Origin: Yponomeuta sedellus
Taxonomy: Eukaryota > Arthropoda > Insecta > Lepidoptera > Yponomeutidae
Assembly: GCA_934045075.1 (NCBI GenBank)
Contig: OW203736.1
Span: 2,710,591 to 2,774,590 of the forward strand
Length of the DNA: 64,000 nt
Reading direction: 5' to 3'
The position numbers and the translations under genes are program-made. This document shows positions 20,489 to 31,252 of this stretch, piece by piece. The notes beneath the pieces are model-generated. The model was given only the letters and a program-made list of their open reading frames with translations. It searched no databases and had not been told where the DNA came from. The stretch's first letter is position 1. Every line of letters starts with the position of its first letter.

Positions 20489-22075
20489 TTACCCAGAAAT
20501 TGTTAAAAATACGACAACCCGGAATTTAAAGTAATTTTTCAATACAAATTGCCTTGGAACACTTGATATTATTTGTCTGATGGATTCAGGCACGTTCCTT
20601 CGGTTTGTATGCAGAGTTCCCAAACAATCAAACTTCAAGCTCTTTAGGTACCGCGCTAACGCCATTTTTTGGACATTTTTTACAATGGACATTTTTTACA
20701 ATAGTCCACTATTGTAAAAAATGTCCATCGTAACACAGTGCCCCGGACCTTGTAAGTCTTTTAATAAATCGAGTACCACCTGAGTACTCTTCCCAGCCAA
20801 ATCAACACTGAGTGCAGGTACACTAGGTACATGCTCAGTCTGTTTGCCCGTATAAATCTCGAATTTATAGACATAGCCCGTTCGAGGTTCGAGACTTACA
20901 AAGCTCGTACGATTTAATCCCGAAACGTGCAGCTTTCGTTCGAATTGACTGCACCCATGACAAGCGGCCCTTAAATAGGGTCAAGGACTCGTCAATGGCA
21001 ATCTCCTTCGACAAATTGTAGAGGGACGAAAATTTTTCTCCAAGATGGGAGATTACATGCTGCAATTTTGCCAACTTCTTCGAAAAGTTTCCTCCAATTT
21101 GTTGCCAACTCTGACTTACATCAGCGTTATCAACAAAGTGGAGAAATTTGTTTACAAGCACGTAGAGACTGTACGTTAACAATTGCCTGAACTTGGGCAT
21201 TTCCAAGTAATCGTTTGCCCTCCAATACTCATTTTGCGATGACCTAGAATCTATACCCATGTACATAAAAACCGCAAATAAAATCACAATTTCTTCTACA
21301 TTAGTGTCAACCCACTGATGTAGACGAGAAGATGATTTCAATGTTCCTGCGGCTTTTTTCGAATCTATGGTCGTCTTCTCGTCCTATTAGTCTCCAGGAC
21401 AAATGCTCAATGATGTCCTTACGCCAGATGTCAGTAAAAGCAGCATAAGGCATATCATAATCCTAGATTGGCCCAAGAGTAGGGCCCGAGAATATCGCAG
21501 GAACACCCCTGAACGAAGCAAAGTCCTCTTTCCAAGAATAACTAGCAGACACGCCAAGAAGACGGTCAGCTTCGTCATCCATTCCCTCCTCGACAGCTTC
21601 TATTATATTGCGAATAGGCTCTTCTAATTCTTCGTCACTGTCAGGTATGCCCCTCTTTACTCCGAGTCGTGCTAAAGCAGCGGATTCTATACCGGCTTCG
21701 TCGAACTCGTCGTCAAAGTCGCTATCTAATGCGCTGCCTTCGCTGTCCTCACGCCTAGTATTTATTCGACCAGATCCCGTCATTCCCGACACTGACGGAC
21801 GAGTCTCTTGAGCAGAGTCATCGTTGGGTCTGCTCGCAGTATTGCTAGGATTCTGCGTGGGAACACTAACAATACCTGGAACATTGACAACGATTGCCTC
21901 CGCAGAAGAACTCGGCGTGAGTGGCTTAGACGTGGTGGAGACCTGAGCTTAGTTTAGGTCTTGGATCCACCGCTCCAAGTGCCAGGGAGTAGCTTCCAGA
22001 GCTTCCTCGGCCACTTCGTCGTCGAGATCCATCGCCTCGACTATCTCGACGACGGCTTCGGGGTTGCAAACAAAG
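20489..22075 (-). pseudogene. piggyBac transposase pseudogene (pB3)
   Basis: Acidic N-terminus (VVEIVEAMDLDDEVAEEALE; EDSEGSALDSDFDDEFDE), then FMYMGIDSRSSQNEYWRAND, the first catalytic Asp in IAIDESLTLFKGRLSW, GYVYKFEIYTGK, the second Asp region VTMDIFY, and ALARYLKSLKFDCLGTL to RRNVPESIRQ. Frame changes occur near 21460, 21345 and 20865. A local foldback (20671-20728) has inserted about 40 bases between MDIFY and LARYL. The C-terminal Asp and cysteine domain are missing. Confidence 0.88.
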
Positions 22076-22343
22076 ACATTATTGTAGACTGAAACCTATA
22101 ATGATTCATCTGTCACAAGTAATAAAAAGGTATAAAAACAACTATACCAAAACATTATTTTATGCTCTTTCCCAAGAGTTAGCAGAAGGATTAAACACAC
22201 ATTTTGCCTTCGACATGTTAGCATGAGCAAACCCGTCGCTAATTTTAGATGCCCTTTATTTCTGATGTTTGTTTCCTTACAAGATTTTCCTTCGTCGCTA
22301 TGATAATGATAAATTCTATGATAAAATTGCAAAAAATACTTAC

Positions 22344-22429
22344 AAACTGGGCTCGTTCAGCCTCAACGTATCACCGTTTGGTGGATACCAATAGATCTTA
22401 TCGGGTCTCTCACACGAAAAGAGCCCCAT
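22344..22429 (-). other. Candidate small 5' exon
   Basis: The frame MGLFSCERPDKIYWYPPNGD runs to a good donor (GTAAGT at 22343-22338). The next piggyBac exon of pB3 starts after GGTTTCAG near 22090. The phases do not join cleanly, so membership in the pB3 gene is only a guess. Confidence 0.3.
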
Positions 22430-22900
22430 GTTTGCTGCACACAGAGGGCTTTAGAAGAGCTGAAAATGGAAAACGGTATAATTATAGTTTTAACAACAAC
22501 TAAAATGAAATAGTGTTTAGTAATAAGAAAAGTAGAACAACCTCGAAAAAGAAATAAAGCATAGAGATAATGAAAGACATCTTGTGGCCTTAAAGATATG
22601 AATTAATTTGGAATAGTCGGTATTAAGCGTTTTTACTTCTTTTTTTCAAGTTGTTTAATATTATTATTTTTATCACCATTAATTTTTTTAGTTTTTTACA
22701 CATAATTTTGATTTGAAAATTAAATTACTTTACCATTTTCAATAAAAATCTATACGGAAGTAATCTGAAAGTATATCCTTTCAAACATAAAAAGAATTTT
22801 CAAAATTGGTTTAGGCGTCTTCGAGTAATAGGCGAACGTAAATAGAAAATCCGACAAATCGAGAAAATCCTCCTTTTTTCAAGTTGGTTAAAAAGTATGC
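22430..22900. other. AT-rich stretch, nothing recognised
   Basis: No ORF above background, no inverted repeats that I could verify and no known repeat end. Confidence 0.4.
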
Positions 22901-22915
22901 TCATAATAAACTCAC

Positions 22916-23074
22916 GAAGGTCTTGGCAGGGATTGCTCCCTGGGCTCACGAATTGGGCCTTCTAGGACCAAGCCTATTAGCAGTGCCCGTCGGGCAGCGG
23001 AGGGCCGCTGATACCCGGGTGCAGGCGATGCCGACCGCGATCGCGACCGCGACCCTAGTCTCAGCGCACTCAAT
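22916..23074 (-). CDS. Host-like internal exon with RS repeats, unidentified
   Basis: A 159-base symmetrical exon candidate between TTTATTTTTAG (acceptor, ends 23075) and C|GTGAGT (donor at 22915). One frame is open: LGSRSRSRSASPAPGYQRPS, then ARRALLIGL, EGPIREPREQS. The Arg-Ser run resembles low-complexity parts of splicing or chromatin proteins, without a recognisable domain. It ends two bases into a codon, and the exon at 18706 starts in exactly the complementary phase on the same strand. GC-rich compared with its neighbours. Confidence 0.4.
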
Positions 23075-23099
23075 CTAAAAATAAATACAAAATTAAAGT

Positions 23100-23310
23100 A
23101 GTGGAAAAACATCGTTTTAACATGAAATCAGTGAGATGCACAAAGAAAAAATATCTGACCAAAAGTGGCATCACACGATTGCGAATTAAAAAAAATGTCG
23201 AAAAAACATCGTTTGGGCGTATATCTCGAAATCGGTGAGGTGCTCTAGAAAAAGATATCTAACCAAAAGTGCACTACACGATTCAGAACAAAAAAAAATT
23301 GTCGAAAAAA
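23100..23310. repeat. Diverged tandem repeat, about 100-bp unit
   Basis: Two units and the start of a third. Each begins GTGGAAAAACATCG or GTCGAAAAAACATCG, continues with a TCGGTGAGGTGC or TCAGTGAGATGC block, then ATCTAACCAAAAGTG, CACACGATT and an A-rich run. Units start near 23099, 23195 and 23299. No coding function. Confidence 0.7.
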
Positions 23311-23678
23311 TATTTTCACAAGTCTCCGGTCATCGAAACTTTTTAGTCTTTTTTTATAAAATTTTTTGTCGAAACGGGCCCCTTATGTACCTCTACCAGC
23401 CTAGCTTTTTCTTTCCTTGGCGCCCCCATATCTACACCACAACATAAACGATTAAAAAAATTTAGTTAACGTTACTTTTGGCACATGGCACCGGCTTTTT
23501 CTCTTTCGAGTAATATAAAACTTTACTAGCCGTGTAAAATAATGAACTATTTTTCGTAATCAGTTCCTAAATAAACAATAGTCAATCTAATGAGTACTGC
23601 TAATGACAAATGGAATCACAAAAGATAAAAAATAACACAATACGCGTGGTGAAATGCCGACAGTTTGGGTACTTCAAA

Positions 23679-23771
23679 ACTTCGTTGATTTTCTACAATT
23701 TTGTTTACTACTTATTGCAATAATATTATTTTTAGCACCTTTTACACGTTATACTCAGTAATTCTATATAA
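23679..23771. repeat. 93-bp direct repeat, left copy
   Basis: The sequence from ACTTCGTTGATTTTCTAC to AATTCTATATAA recurs at 24842-24934 with the same length and a handful of mismatches. The hAT terminus CAGTGGTTCCCAAAG begins at the next base (23772). Confidence 0.9.
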
Positions 23772-24841
23772 CAGTGGTTCCCAAAGTTGACTGGGCTGCG
23801 ACTCATCTGATATAAGTTTACAACCTCGGGACCCACCTCTAGGAAATTTAAGCGTTAGCAATATGAATAAAGGACTTTTGAAATAACAAACTATTCTAAT
23901 ACAATCTTTTTTTTATTACTTAATTATATAAATTTAATGGGAAGGATGAAATTGTTTCCTATGTTTCGCCATTACAGTTTTGACATCAACTTCAACTTTA
24001 GTTACTTTTAATCGTAGTGAGTTTGATAAGTCCAATTTATTTCGGTATTTAGTTTTAATGTTCACCATATTCGAAAACCCAGCCTCACATAAGTATCAGG
24101 TAGTAAAGGGAAGGAGGACTTTCATAGCTTCATCAAACAGGCATGGATAACTACCAGCAACCGAGAGCCAGAATTTCGTATATTGCTTACGATTGAAACT
24201 ATTTTTTTGTGACGAATCTTCTGATAAATCAATTAGTTCTTCACTTGCTTTTGTTGACATACCAGTTGGTAGTGGGTCTTGAAAAGGATTACAAATCCAA
24301 TTCAACAAGTCGAGCTTTTTCATCTCCTCGCCGAAATAGTCTTCAAAGTTTTTTTTTAACAATGATAAATGGGCAGATATTGCTAATACTACGTTCATCT
24401 TTGGCTGCACTTGGTTTTCAACAATAAACGTTTCAAGTGTTTCAAAACAATCGTACTTCCCATCCTCAATACAATTTTTCCACAGGAATAGCTTTTTCAT
24501 AAACGCCCGAATTTTATCGTGAACCGCAAAAATGTCTGACCCGTTTGAACCTTGCAAATACAAATTGAGTTCATTTAACTTCGAAAAAATATCCGCTACA
24601 TGTGTGAGCTTGAGAATAAATTCTTCGTCCATTAGATGTTCAGTATATTCAGTTTTTCCTTCCAAGTAAATTAGAACTTCATGGCGCAATTCCACTAATC
24701 GTGTCAGTACTTTTCCCCTGGATAACCAACGAACTTCGGTATGCAACAGGAGAGATGTATGAAGACTACCCATTTTTTCACACAGCTTTTGAAATAAGCG
24801 AGCTTGCTTTAATATAATTAACAATTTTAACAGCTGTATTT
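23772..24841 (-). mobile_element. hAT element hAT2, 5'-truncated
   Basis: One end is marked by CAGTGGTTCCCAAAG at 23772, a hAT-type terminus. The body holds the C-terminal two thirds of a transposase on the minus strand. The other end is missing: sequence stops at 24841 where the second 93-bp repeat starts. Confidence 0.8.
23935..24841 (-). pseudogene. hAT transposase (SCAND3/ZBED5-like type)
   Basis: Visible are SLHTSLLLHTEVRWLSRGKV, ELRHEVLIYLEGK, ILKLTHVADIFSKLNELNLY, LQGSNGSDIFAVHDKIRAF and the dimerisation end LPFTT, in-frame TGA at 24096-24098, YLCEAGFSNMVNIKTKYRN. These are the landmarks of the hAT group from which vertebrate ZBED5/SCAND3 genes were domesticated. Frameshift near 24810; N-terminal BED finger and first catalytic Asp absent. 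A TE relic, not a host ZBED gene. Confidence 0.88.
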
Positions 24842-24934
24842 ACTTCGTTGATTTTCTACAATTTTTTTTACTACTTTTTGCAATAATATGACTTTTAGCA
24901 CCTTTTACATGTTATACTCAATAATTCTATATAA
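24842..24934. repeat. 93-bp direct repeat, right copy
   Basis: Second copy of the repeat at 23679-23771; here TATAATAATC follows instead of a hAT terminus. Confidence 0.9.
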
Positions 24935-24939
24935 TATAA

Positions 24940-25930
24940 TAATCTTTTTGGAATACTCACCGTTTCCTTCGGGAATTCATTTCTTGCCACAGCACTCCAG
25001 CACAAAAAATTCTGTGAAATCCATTATGGCGGACAGACCCGACTCAAGTTTTAATTTTCGAGTTTTTTTATTTTTCGTTCCGAATTGGGGCTTGGTGATG
25101 ACAATTGAGCATAGATTATAGACCAAAGAAACTAAATTTTTTACAGCCTAAGTAGCCTCGGAATCCAAAACGGAACTAATTCGTCGGCCAATAGGAGAGA
25201 ATTCTTATGGACAACCGGGGGTCTATAAGACGCGTACAGAGAAAATTTGTTCCGGACACCCGGGGTTCCTTAAAGCGCCCTACGGGTTAGTTTAGCTTTC
25301 ACGCCGAATAATTGTGAATTTATTCCGCAGTGAGGATTCAAAAGGTGGCATGTTTCATATTTTCGATCTAATGTTTATTCGGCTATTTCTGTTATCTTGC
25401 TTCTACTGTTGCTACTCAGTATACTGCATCCAGAAATTAAAGTCTTATGATGTAAACAAACTACTTACTGGAAGAAAAATATGCAATCCCTGTGTTATCA
25501 CACGAAATAGCTAATAGATAACTATTGTGGCATCTGGGTAATTAATTACATGCAAAACCATTATTTTTGTAACAAAACGTCCATTTCATCGTAGAACTAA
25601 GATTTTTTGCAGAAAACAGAATTCGGTATAACCTCAAACTTACAACTAACATTTACCACTACTCTGTCTTGTCTTTGGTGCTTAGGGCTGGACGTTCATC
25701 AATATCGATAAAAAATGGAGGTCATGGATGAGTCTTAAACTCTTAATATTAATGGTCGAGGTACTGTGATTAACAACTATTAAGGCGAGCCCGGTGCGTC
25801 AATCTTTTAACAAACATTGTTAATAAATAGTCTGCTGTGTTTGCGGTTGGATATTGTTTATCTATGGTAACTTTTGCTTTAAATCTCATTGAAAATACTG
25901 TTGTTGTTTCTTTGTAATCAAATTGCAAAT
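24940..25930. other. Stretch without recognised gene
   Basis: The minus strand has a short frame MDFTEFFVLECCGKK near 25025-24980 followed by GTGAGT at 24963, which might be a first exon but has an in-frame stop. A GC-richer piece at 25150-25300 (CCGGGGGTCTATAAGACG, ACACCCGGGGTTCC) resembles an LTR or promoter but has no partner in the window. Confidence 0.3.
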
Positions 25931-25944
25931 ACTTTAAGAAGTAG

Positions 25945-26128
25945 GTTCAAGATAGTATGGAGCCCCAGCAATGCACGGACTTTGCACGATAACCCAGAAC
26001 TAACGGTACTTCGGGCGGATAAGGGAAATGCCACCGTGGTCATGGATACATCAGATTACAACGCCAAAATTCAATCATTACTATCGGACGAAAGCACATA
26101 CAAAAAGGTCAAACGAGATCCTACGACC
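25945..26128 (+). pseudogene. Penelope-like element N-terminal fragment
   Basis: The frame reads VLRADKGNATVVMDTSDY, then KIQSLLSDESTYKKV and RDPTTR, a highly conserved block before the RT domain of Penelope-like elements. It abuts the truncated C-terminal side of piggyBac pB4 at about 26125-26135. Confidence 0.85.
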
Positions 26129-27824
26129 CGTTTTCGAACGGCCTTCTGAACGACGACAGGAACATTTTTCCTACTGGAACGCAGGGTTCCAACGCAGTCG
26201 GTGCGGTGTCGTTTCAGAAACCGTGCCAGTTGAGGGGAGTTAAACCAATTATCCATGAACAAGACATGACCCAAATTCACAATTGGTTGAACCAGTTTCA
26301 TTACAGTTGAAACGCTCGAGGGAAGGGCAGCGTCGGGAGTCGTCCTACGACCAACGTAAACAAAGAACGACCATAAATACCCAGTTGCGCTTTCGCACAA
26401 TTGAAAGGTCTTTATGCCAAACCTTGCCGCTTTCATTTTAATATACTGCTTAAATGAAAGAGGCCCTTTCCACAGTGTCAACGATTCATCGATGCAAATA
26501 TCCTGGTCCATTGTATAATCTTCCTGAAACTAACTGTTCAAATGGTCCAGTATTGGGCCCATTGGATACAATACGTTTTCGGGATCGTTTGGATCGCGTG
26601 AACCGTCAGCAAGGTGAAAGGCTCTATTTAAATTCCAGTACCTTTTCTCCGTGAACAGGCATCGGAATATGTCTGTCCGCATTATAGGTAACTTGCTAAA
26701 GCAAGATTTGATGGTAGGCATTCTAATAATGCCTAACATCATCCAGAATGCGAACAGCACAAGGATTTCGTCTAAATTGGTCGGCTCCCAATCGTGACGG
26801 AAACTCATGCTCCGAATGCCCTGGGCGTACCTATTGCTTTCCGTGGCTACGTGGGATAATATAGTATCATCCCAATAAGCACGGAATGCACTATAAGCGT
26901 TATCGAAAACGCTGGTCGGCCCAGGATTTTCGGGGAGGAATCTTTCTTTCCTTCCTTGCCATCCATCCATCGGCTTCCACTGAAAATCTTCACAGTCAAA
27001 GAAAGCTTCCTCCTGCTCATTCATATTTTCGACTACTCTGCATTCACGCACAACGCGTTCTCGTCTGTTACGATCGGCCAATAAGCGGCCGATATCCTGC
27101 CGCATCTGTGCGGGCAACTCGTCGTCAGCAACAAAGCGCTCAACTAGAGGCTGCCCGCGCACCCATCCACTACCTCCTCTGCCACTCCTCATACCTCGTC
27201 CGCCGCGTCCACGCCCTATTCGCCCTCCCCGAGTGGCACCACGTCCACGAGTAGCAGCAGCGGCGGGTCCCGGCGCGTCCAGCAGCTCCACGACACCAAA
27301 CCTCGGCACCTCTTCGTCGTGAACAGACCTGTAAAGTAAAATTAAATTGAAAACGGTTCTATAGATACAAAAACACACCATGTGATTTGAGCAATATAAA
27401 TATTTATTCAAACTTACAACGGGCTGATGTTTCGCAACATCTCCCTACGGACTTCATCATCGTCACTGCTGCTGCTGCTGGAGAGCCTGTCCGAAAAATA
27501 AACGTTAAAAAAGTAGTACCATTTATTTTCTCCATACATATAGGAGAGTAACAAAATATTTTACTAAGATAATAATTACCTCTCGTCCCGGGAGGGCGAA
27601 TCTCCGTGAGATTCTCTGTAAACAATAACATATTTGTTATTTATCCACTTGCAAAAAAAAACTAGGTAGAAAAAACATCAAGTATTATACCTAGAGGTAG
27701 AAGGTGGCACGCTTAGTGCCTCCAGTGGCACTAGCTCCCCGTCCTCCTTCTCCAGCATGATGTCCATTGCCTGTAAGAAGTATAAACCTAAATTAACGGA
27801 ACGAACAACAAATAATACAAACTT

Positions 27825-30800
27825 TTTTTTTTTTATGTAGCCTCGATTGTGTCCCACTGCTGGGCAAAGGCCTCCCCTTTTGTCTTCCATTCCTCCCTGT
27901 TCATGGCCACTTCCTGCCAGTCCGGCAGAAAGGTGGTAAGGTCGTCCCGCCATCTCCGCTTGGGTCGGCCACGTTTGCGATATCCGTCGCGCGGAACACA
28001 GTCAGTGACGATTTTTGCCCACCTCTCTGGGCCCATACGGCTTAGATGACCCGCCCAGTTCCACTTCAGCTTAGCGGTTGCAGCTCCAACATCGACAATT
28101 TTGGTTCTGGAGCGCAGCATTGTATTACGAATCCTGTCAATTCTTTTTACACCTAGAATACTGCGCTCCATTGCCCGCTGGCAAATCTTAAGTCTTGACT
28201 TCTGATATTCGGTCAAAGACCAGGTTTGTGCACCGTAAGTTAAGATAGGCAGGATGCACATGTCGACGAGTTTTCGCTTCAGGGCAAGTGGTAACGTTCC
28301 CTTCATCAGTTCTTTCATAGACCAGAAGCTCTTCCAGGCGTTGTCGATGCGGCGATCGATTTCCTTATCCTGCCTGTTGTCGAAGGAGACTATCTGGCCC
28401 AAGTAAGTATACTCATCGACGTACTGTATTTCCTGCCCATCTACCTCGACCCTACTTTTCGTGCTGTTCGTCATACACTGGGTCTTTGACCGATTTATCT
28501 TCAGTCCAACCTCAAGGCTCGCGATGCTAAGTTGTTGTAGCATTAGTTGGAGTTCTGCAGCTGTTGGGGCAAAGAGAACGATATCGTCGGCGAAGCGGAG
28601 GTTTGTAAGCCTCTTACTGTGACCGACATCTATGCCCTTGCTCGCCCATGGAACCGCCAGCTTTCTAAACACCTCTTCGAGGGTGCTTGTGAAGAGTTTA
28701 GGAGAAAGGGGGTCTCCTTGTTTTACACCCTTTTCTACAGGAAACGATGGACCAGGTGTATGAAGTTTTATGTCAGCTGTACTATTGTTATATATAATTA
28801 TAAGAAGATTAATATAGGCAGGATCAATGTTTTGGACAGCAAGTGCGGTAAATATGGACGAATGGAAAATACTGTCAAAAGCTTTTGAGTAGTCAACGAA
28901 TGCAACATACAGAGGCTTGTTGAATTCGTTGACTTTCTCGATGACTTGATTGACTGTGTGGAGGTGGTCGGTTGTTGAATAGCCAGGGCGAAAACCAGCC
29001 TGTTCTGGTAGCTGGTTGGAGTCGAGCTGCTCAGCTATGCGGTTTTTAATAACCATAATAAAAATCTTATATACATGGGATATGAGACTGATAGGCCGGT
29101 AGTTGCCTATATCGCTTTTGTCACCTTTTTTGTGGAGGAGTACGACATTGGCATGGCAGATCTTATTGGGCAGTTTTCCCGTGTAAAGGATGGCATTGCA
29201 CAGATTTGCCAAGCGCGACAGCAGTTCGTATTTGCCGCATTTTAGTGCCTCTGTAGTAATGCCGTCTTCTCCTGGACTCTTGTTGTACCGCATACCTTTT
29301 AGGGCAACGTGTATTTCAAAACCAGTGATCGGAGGAATCTGGTTAGGATCAGGAATAGGATACAGGACATCAGACATATGGCTTTGTTTTGATGGGTCCG
29401 AGTAAAGATTTTTGTAAAATTTGGTAGAAATCTCCATAACCTTTTCTCGGCTTCCATGTTTAATGCCATTTTCATCCATAAGGCTAGTTATCCAAGACTT
29501 GGATCTGTTTATGCCTTGTTTAGCTACTCGCAGGGAACTGTGATCTTCAATGGCCCTTTTTACTATGCATGTGTTGTAAGATCTGATATCTTTTCTGATG
29601 TTCCGTTTTACACTTCTATCTAGCGTGTTGAAATTGGATGAACCTTTACCTAGCTGTTCCCTTTCCTCGATCAAATCTAGGGTTTTTAAGGAAAGTTTGT
29701 TGTTGTTCCTTCTTCCATTTCTAATTTTTCGACTGGCTCTTTCCAATGCAAGTTTAATGTGGTCATATTGACTGTTGGTATCTTCTTTATCCACTGTTAA
29801 TTCTTTAAAATAATTATGTAACTCAAGACTGAAAGTATGTTTATTGCGATGTAGCGTTTGTTTGTCGATGGTTTTTATCTTTGTACTAAAAAGTTGCTTT
29901 CGGTGAATCTTTATATCGAAGCAAAGTTTTGCGCGAACTGGCCTATGGTCAGAACCGAATCTAAACTTATTTAGTACTCCAATGTCTTTTACGATCTCTT
30001 GTTTGGAAGACAACACAAAATCAATCTCATTTTTGGTATAGCCGTCTGGGGATATCCATGTCCAGCGACGCTGAGGCTTTTTGCCGAAGAAGCTATTACT
30101 AATCTTAAGACTCTGGCCAAAGCAAAACTGAATCAAACGAGAACCGCGATCATTTCGGCTTCCAAGCCCATGTGCCCCAAGTATGGAGTCGTTGTCTATA
30201 TGTTGCCTTATGCCTACTTTCGCGTTGAAGTCACCGAGTATCATGGTCCAAGTCCCTCGGTGCTCGTCGCATGCCTTATTAAGCAGATCGTAATAATCTT
30301 CAACCTCGTCGTCGCTATGCGCAGATGTTGGTGCATAGGTTTGTATAAGGGTCAGTCGGTGTCTTGGTGTGACTCGAAATTTGAGGACGGCAATTCGGTC
30401 CGAGTAACCGATGAATTCCTCTATATTTTCCTTCCACTTTTTCGCTACCAAAAAACCTACACCATATAGGCCACTGATAGTTCCAAAGTGGTAGAAGATA
30501 TTCGTCTCTCTCTCGACCGTCTCTTCGCCCTGTCTTCTAACTTCAGTTAGGCCTACAATGTCCCAGTTGACATAGTTGAGTGCGTTTTCTAGCTCTACCA
30601 ACCTTTCATCTTTCATCAACGTGCGGACATTGTAGGTTATAACATTGAGTACATCGGAATCCAGTTTATTAGCTGTGGTCGTATGACGGGGGATCGATCT
30701 CGCCCGGGGATTATTCGCACCCCATGCTCCAGAGATTCTCCGACTACCGTCGTCGCTGGAGTCACTGCTGGAGACGCCGGGAACTAGGGGCCTTACGGGG

Positions 30801-30845
30801 GGTATGTAATTCATGAGGGGGATTTGGACCGTTAACCCAAACCGT
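27825..30845 (-). mobile_element. Full-length RTE-clade LINE
   Basis: A 3.02-kb element with the 12-bp target duplication TAATACAAACTT at 27813-27824 and 30846-30857. The 5' UTR is only about 30 bases; the 3' end is a short A-rich tail after the stop. The 3' coding end holds the ACTGCTGGGCAAAGG word widespread in lepidopteran genomes. It lies in intron 1 of pB4. Confidence 0.97.
27833..30814 (-). CDS. RTE endonuclease-reverse transcriptase, intact 993 aa
   Basis: A single open frame encodes both enzymes of target-primed reverse transcription. APE endonuclease, about residues 55-300: VITYNVRTL, IVGLTEVRR (catalytic Glu), ILGDFNAKVG, EIDFVLSS and FGSDHRPVRAKL (His near 288). RT, about 500-790: IGNYRPISLISHVYK, AGFRPGYSTTDHL, YVAFVDYSKAFDSI (first Asp), VKQGDPLSPKLF and LRFADDIVLF with the catalytic FADD at about 741-744. 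The C-terminal part has TYLGQIVSFDN, RTKIVDVGAATAKLKWNWAG and EAFAQQWDTIEAT. No stop, frameshift or missing core residue: probably transposition-competent. Start MNYIPPVRPLV is the first Met after the 5' junction. Confidence 0.97.
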   Translation of the reverse strand: MNYIPPVRPLVPGVSSSDSSDDGSRRISGAWGANNPRARSIPRHTTTANKLDSDVLNVITYNVRTLMKDERLVELENALNYVNWDIVGLTEVRRQGEETVERETNIFYHFGTISGLYGVGFLVAKKWKENIEEFIGYSDRIAVLKFRVTPRHRLTLIQTYAPTSAHSDDEVEDYYDLLNKACDEHRGTWTMILGDFNAKVGIRQHIDNDSILGAHGLGSRNDRGSRLIQFCFGQSLKISNSFFGKKPQRRWTWISPDGYTKNEIDFVLSSKQEIVKDIGVLNKFRFGSDHRPVRAKLCFDIKIHRKQLFSTKIKTIDKQTLHRNKHTFSLELHNYFKELTVDKEDTNSQYDHIKLALERASRKIRNGRRNNNKLSLKTLDLIEEREQLGKGSSNFNTLDRSVKRNIRKDIRSYNTCIVKRAIEDHSSLRVAKQGINRSKSWITSLMDENGIKHGSREKVMEISTKFYKNLYSDPSKQSHMSDVLYPIPDPNQIPPITGFEIHVALKGMRYNKSPGEDGITTEALKCGKYELLSRLANLCNAILYTGKLPNKICHANVVLLHKKGDKSDIGNYRPISLISHVYKIFIMVIKNRIAEQLDSNQLPEQAGFRPGYSTTDHLHTVNQVIEKVNEFNKPLYVAFVDYSKAFDSIFHSSIFTALAVQNIDPAYINLLIIIYNNSTADIKLHTPGPSFPVEKGVKQGDPLSPKLFTSTLEEVFRKLAVPWASKGIDVGHSKRLTNLRFADDIVLFAPTAAELQLMLQQLSIASLEVGLKINRSKTQCMTNSTKSRVEVDGQEIQYVDEYTYLGQIVSFDNRQDKEIDRRIDNAWKSFWSMKELMKGTLPLALKRKLVDMCILPILTYGAQTWSLTEYQKSRLKICQRAMERSILGVKRIDRIRNTMLRSRTKIVDVGAATAKLKWNWAGHLSRMGPERWAKIVTDCVPRDGYRKRGRPKRRWRDDLTTFLPDWQEVAMNREEWKTKGEAFAQQWDTIEAT

Positions 30846-30890
30846 TAATACAAACTTAGTATTCATATAATAAAATATTCATGTAATGAA

Positions 30891-31252
30891 GCGCTCGTGG
30901 CCTAGGCGAACCGAGTGATTGGAATCAATCACTTGGTTAAGCAAGAACAGGCGCGGTCAGGTACAGGATGGGTGAGCGTCCCGTGACTACCGCTAGTGAC
31001 ATTTTTCCGAGCGCTTCCGTGCTTCGCAAGGCACGTTAAGCCGTTGGCGCCGGCTGTCATATAATGACAGTCGTTAAGCCATGTCAGAGGCCTTATGGGC
31101 GGCTTGATAACTTCTGACAGTGAGGCCCGCCACTGTCTCACAATCCTCCACCAACCCGGACTTGGCCCCCGTGGTGGAGTAAGGCCTAACCTTCCTGCGA
31201 TGCAGGAAGAGACCTGTGCCCCAGCAGTGGGGACATATAAGGGTTGATAACG
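30891..31252 (+). mobile_element. SINE (family B) with RTE-like 3' tail
   Basis: Starts GCGCTCGTGGCCTAGGCGAA with a tRNA-like head and ends GTGCCCCAGCAGTGGGGACA TATAAGGG, which resembles the 3' end of RTE LINEs, so it presumably borrows RTE machinery. A related copy lies at 45385-45525 in the opposite direction. It sits in intron 1 of pB4 just beyond the RTE insertion. No clear target duplication was found. Confidence 0.7.

Noticed and set aside
23935..24841. Domesticated ZBED/SCAND3 host gene
   Set aside because: In-frame stop, frameshift, truncated 5' end and a hAT terminus directly after the gene mark it as a transposon relic.
26125..26135. Fusion gene between Penelope and piggyBac
   Set aside because: The two are on opposite strands and both are truncated at the junction.
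29999..30469. 156-codon ORF on the plus strand
   Set aside because: It lies entirely antisense within the intact RTE coding region and has no domain of its own.
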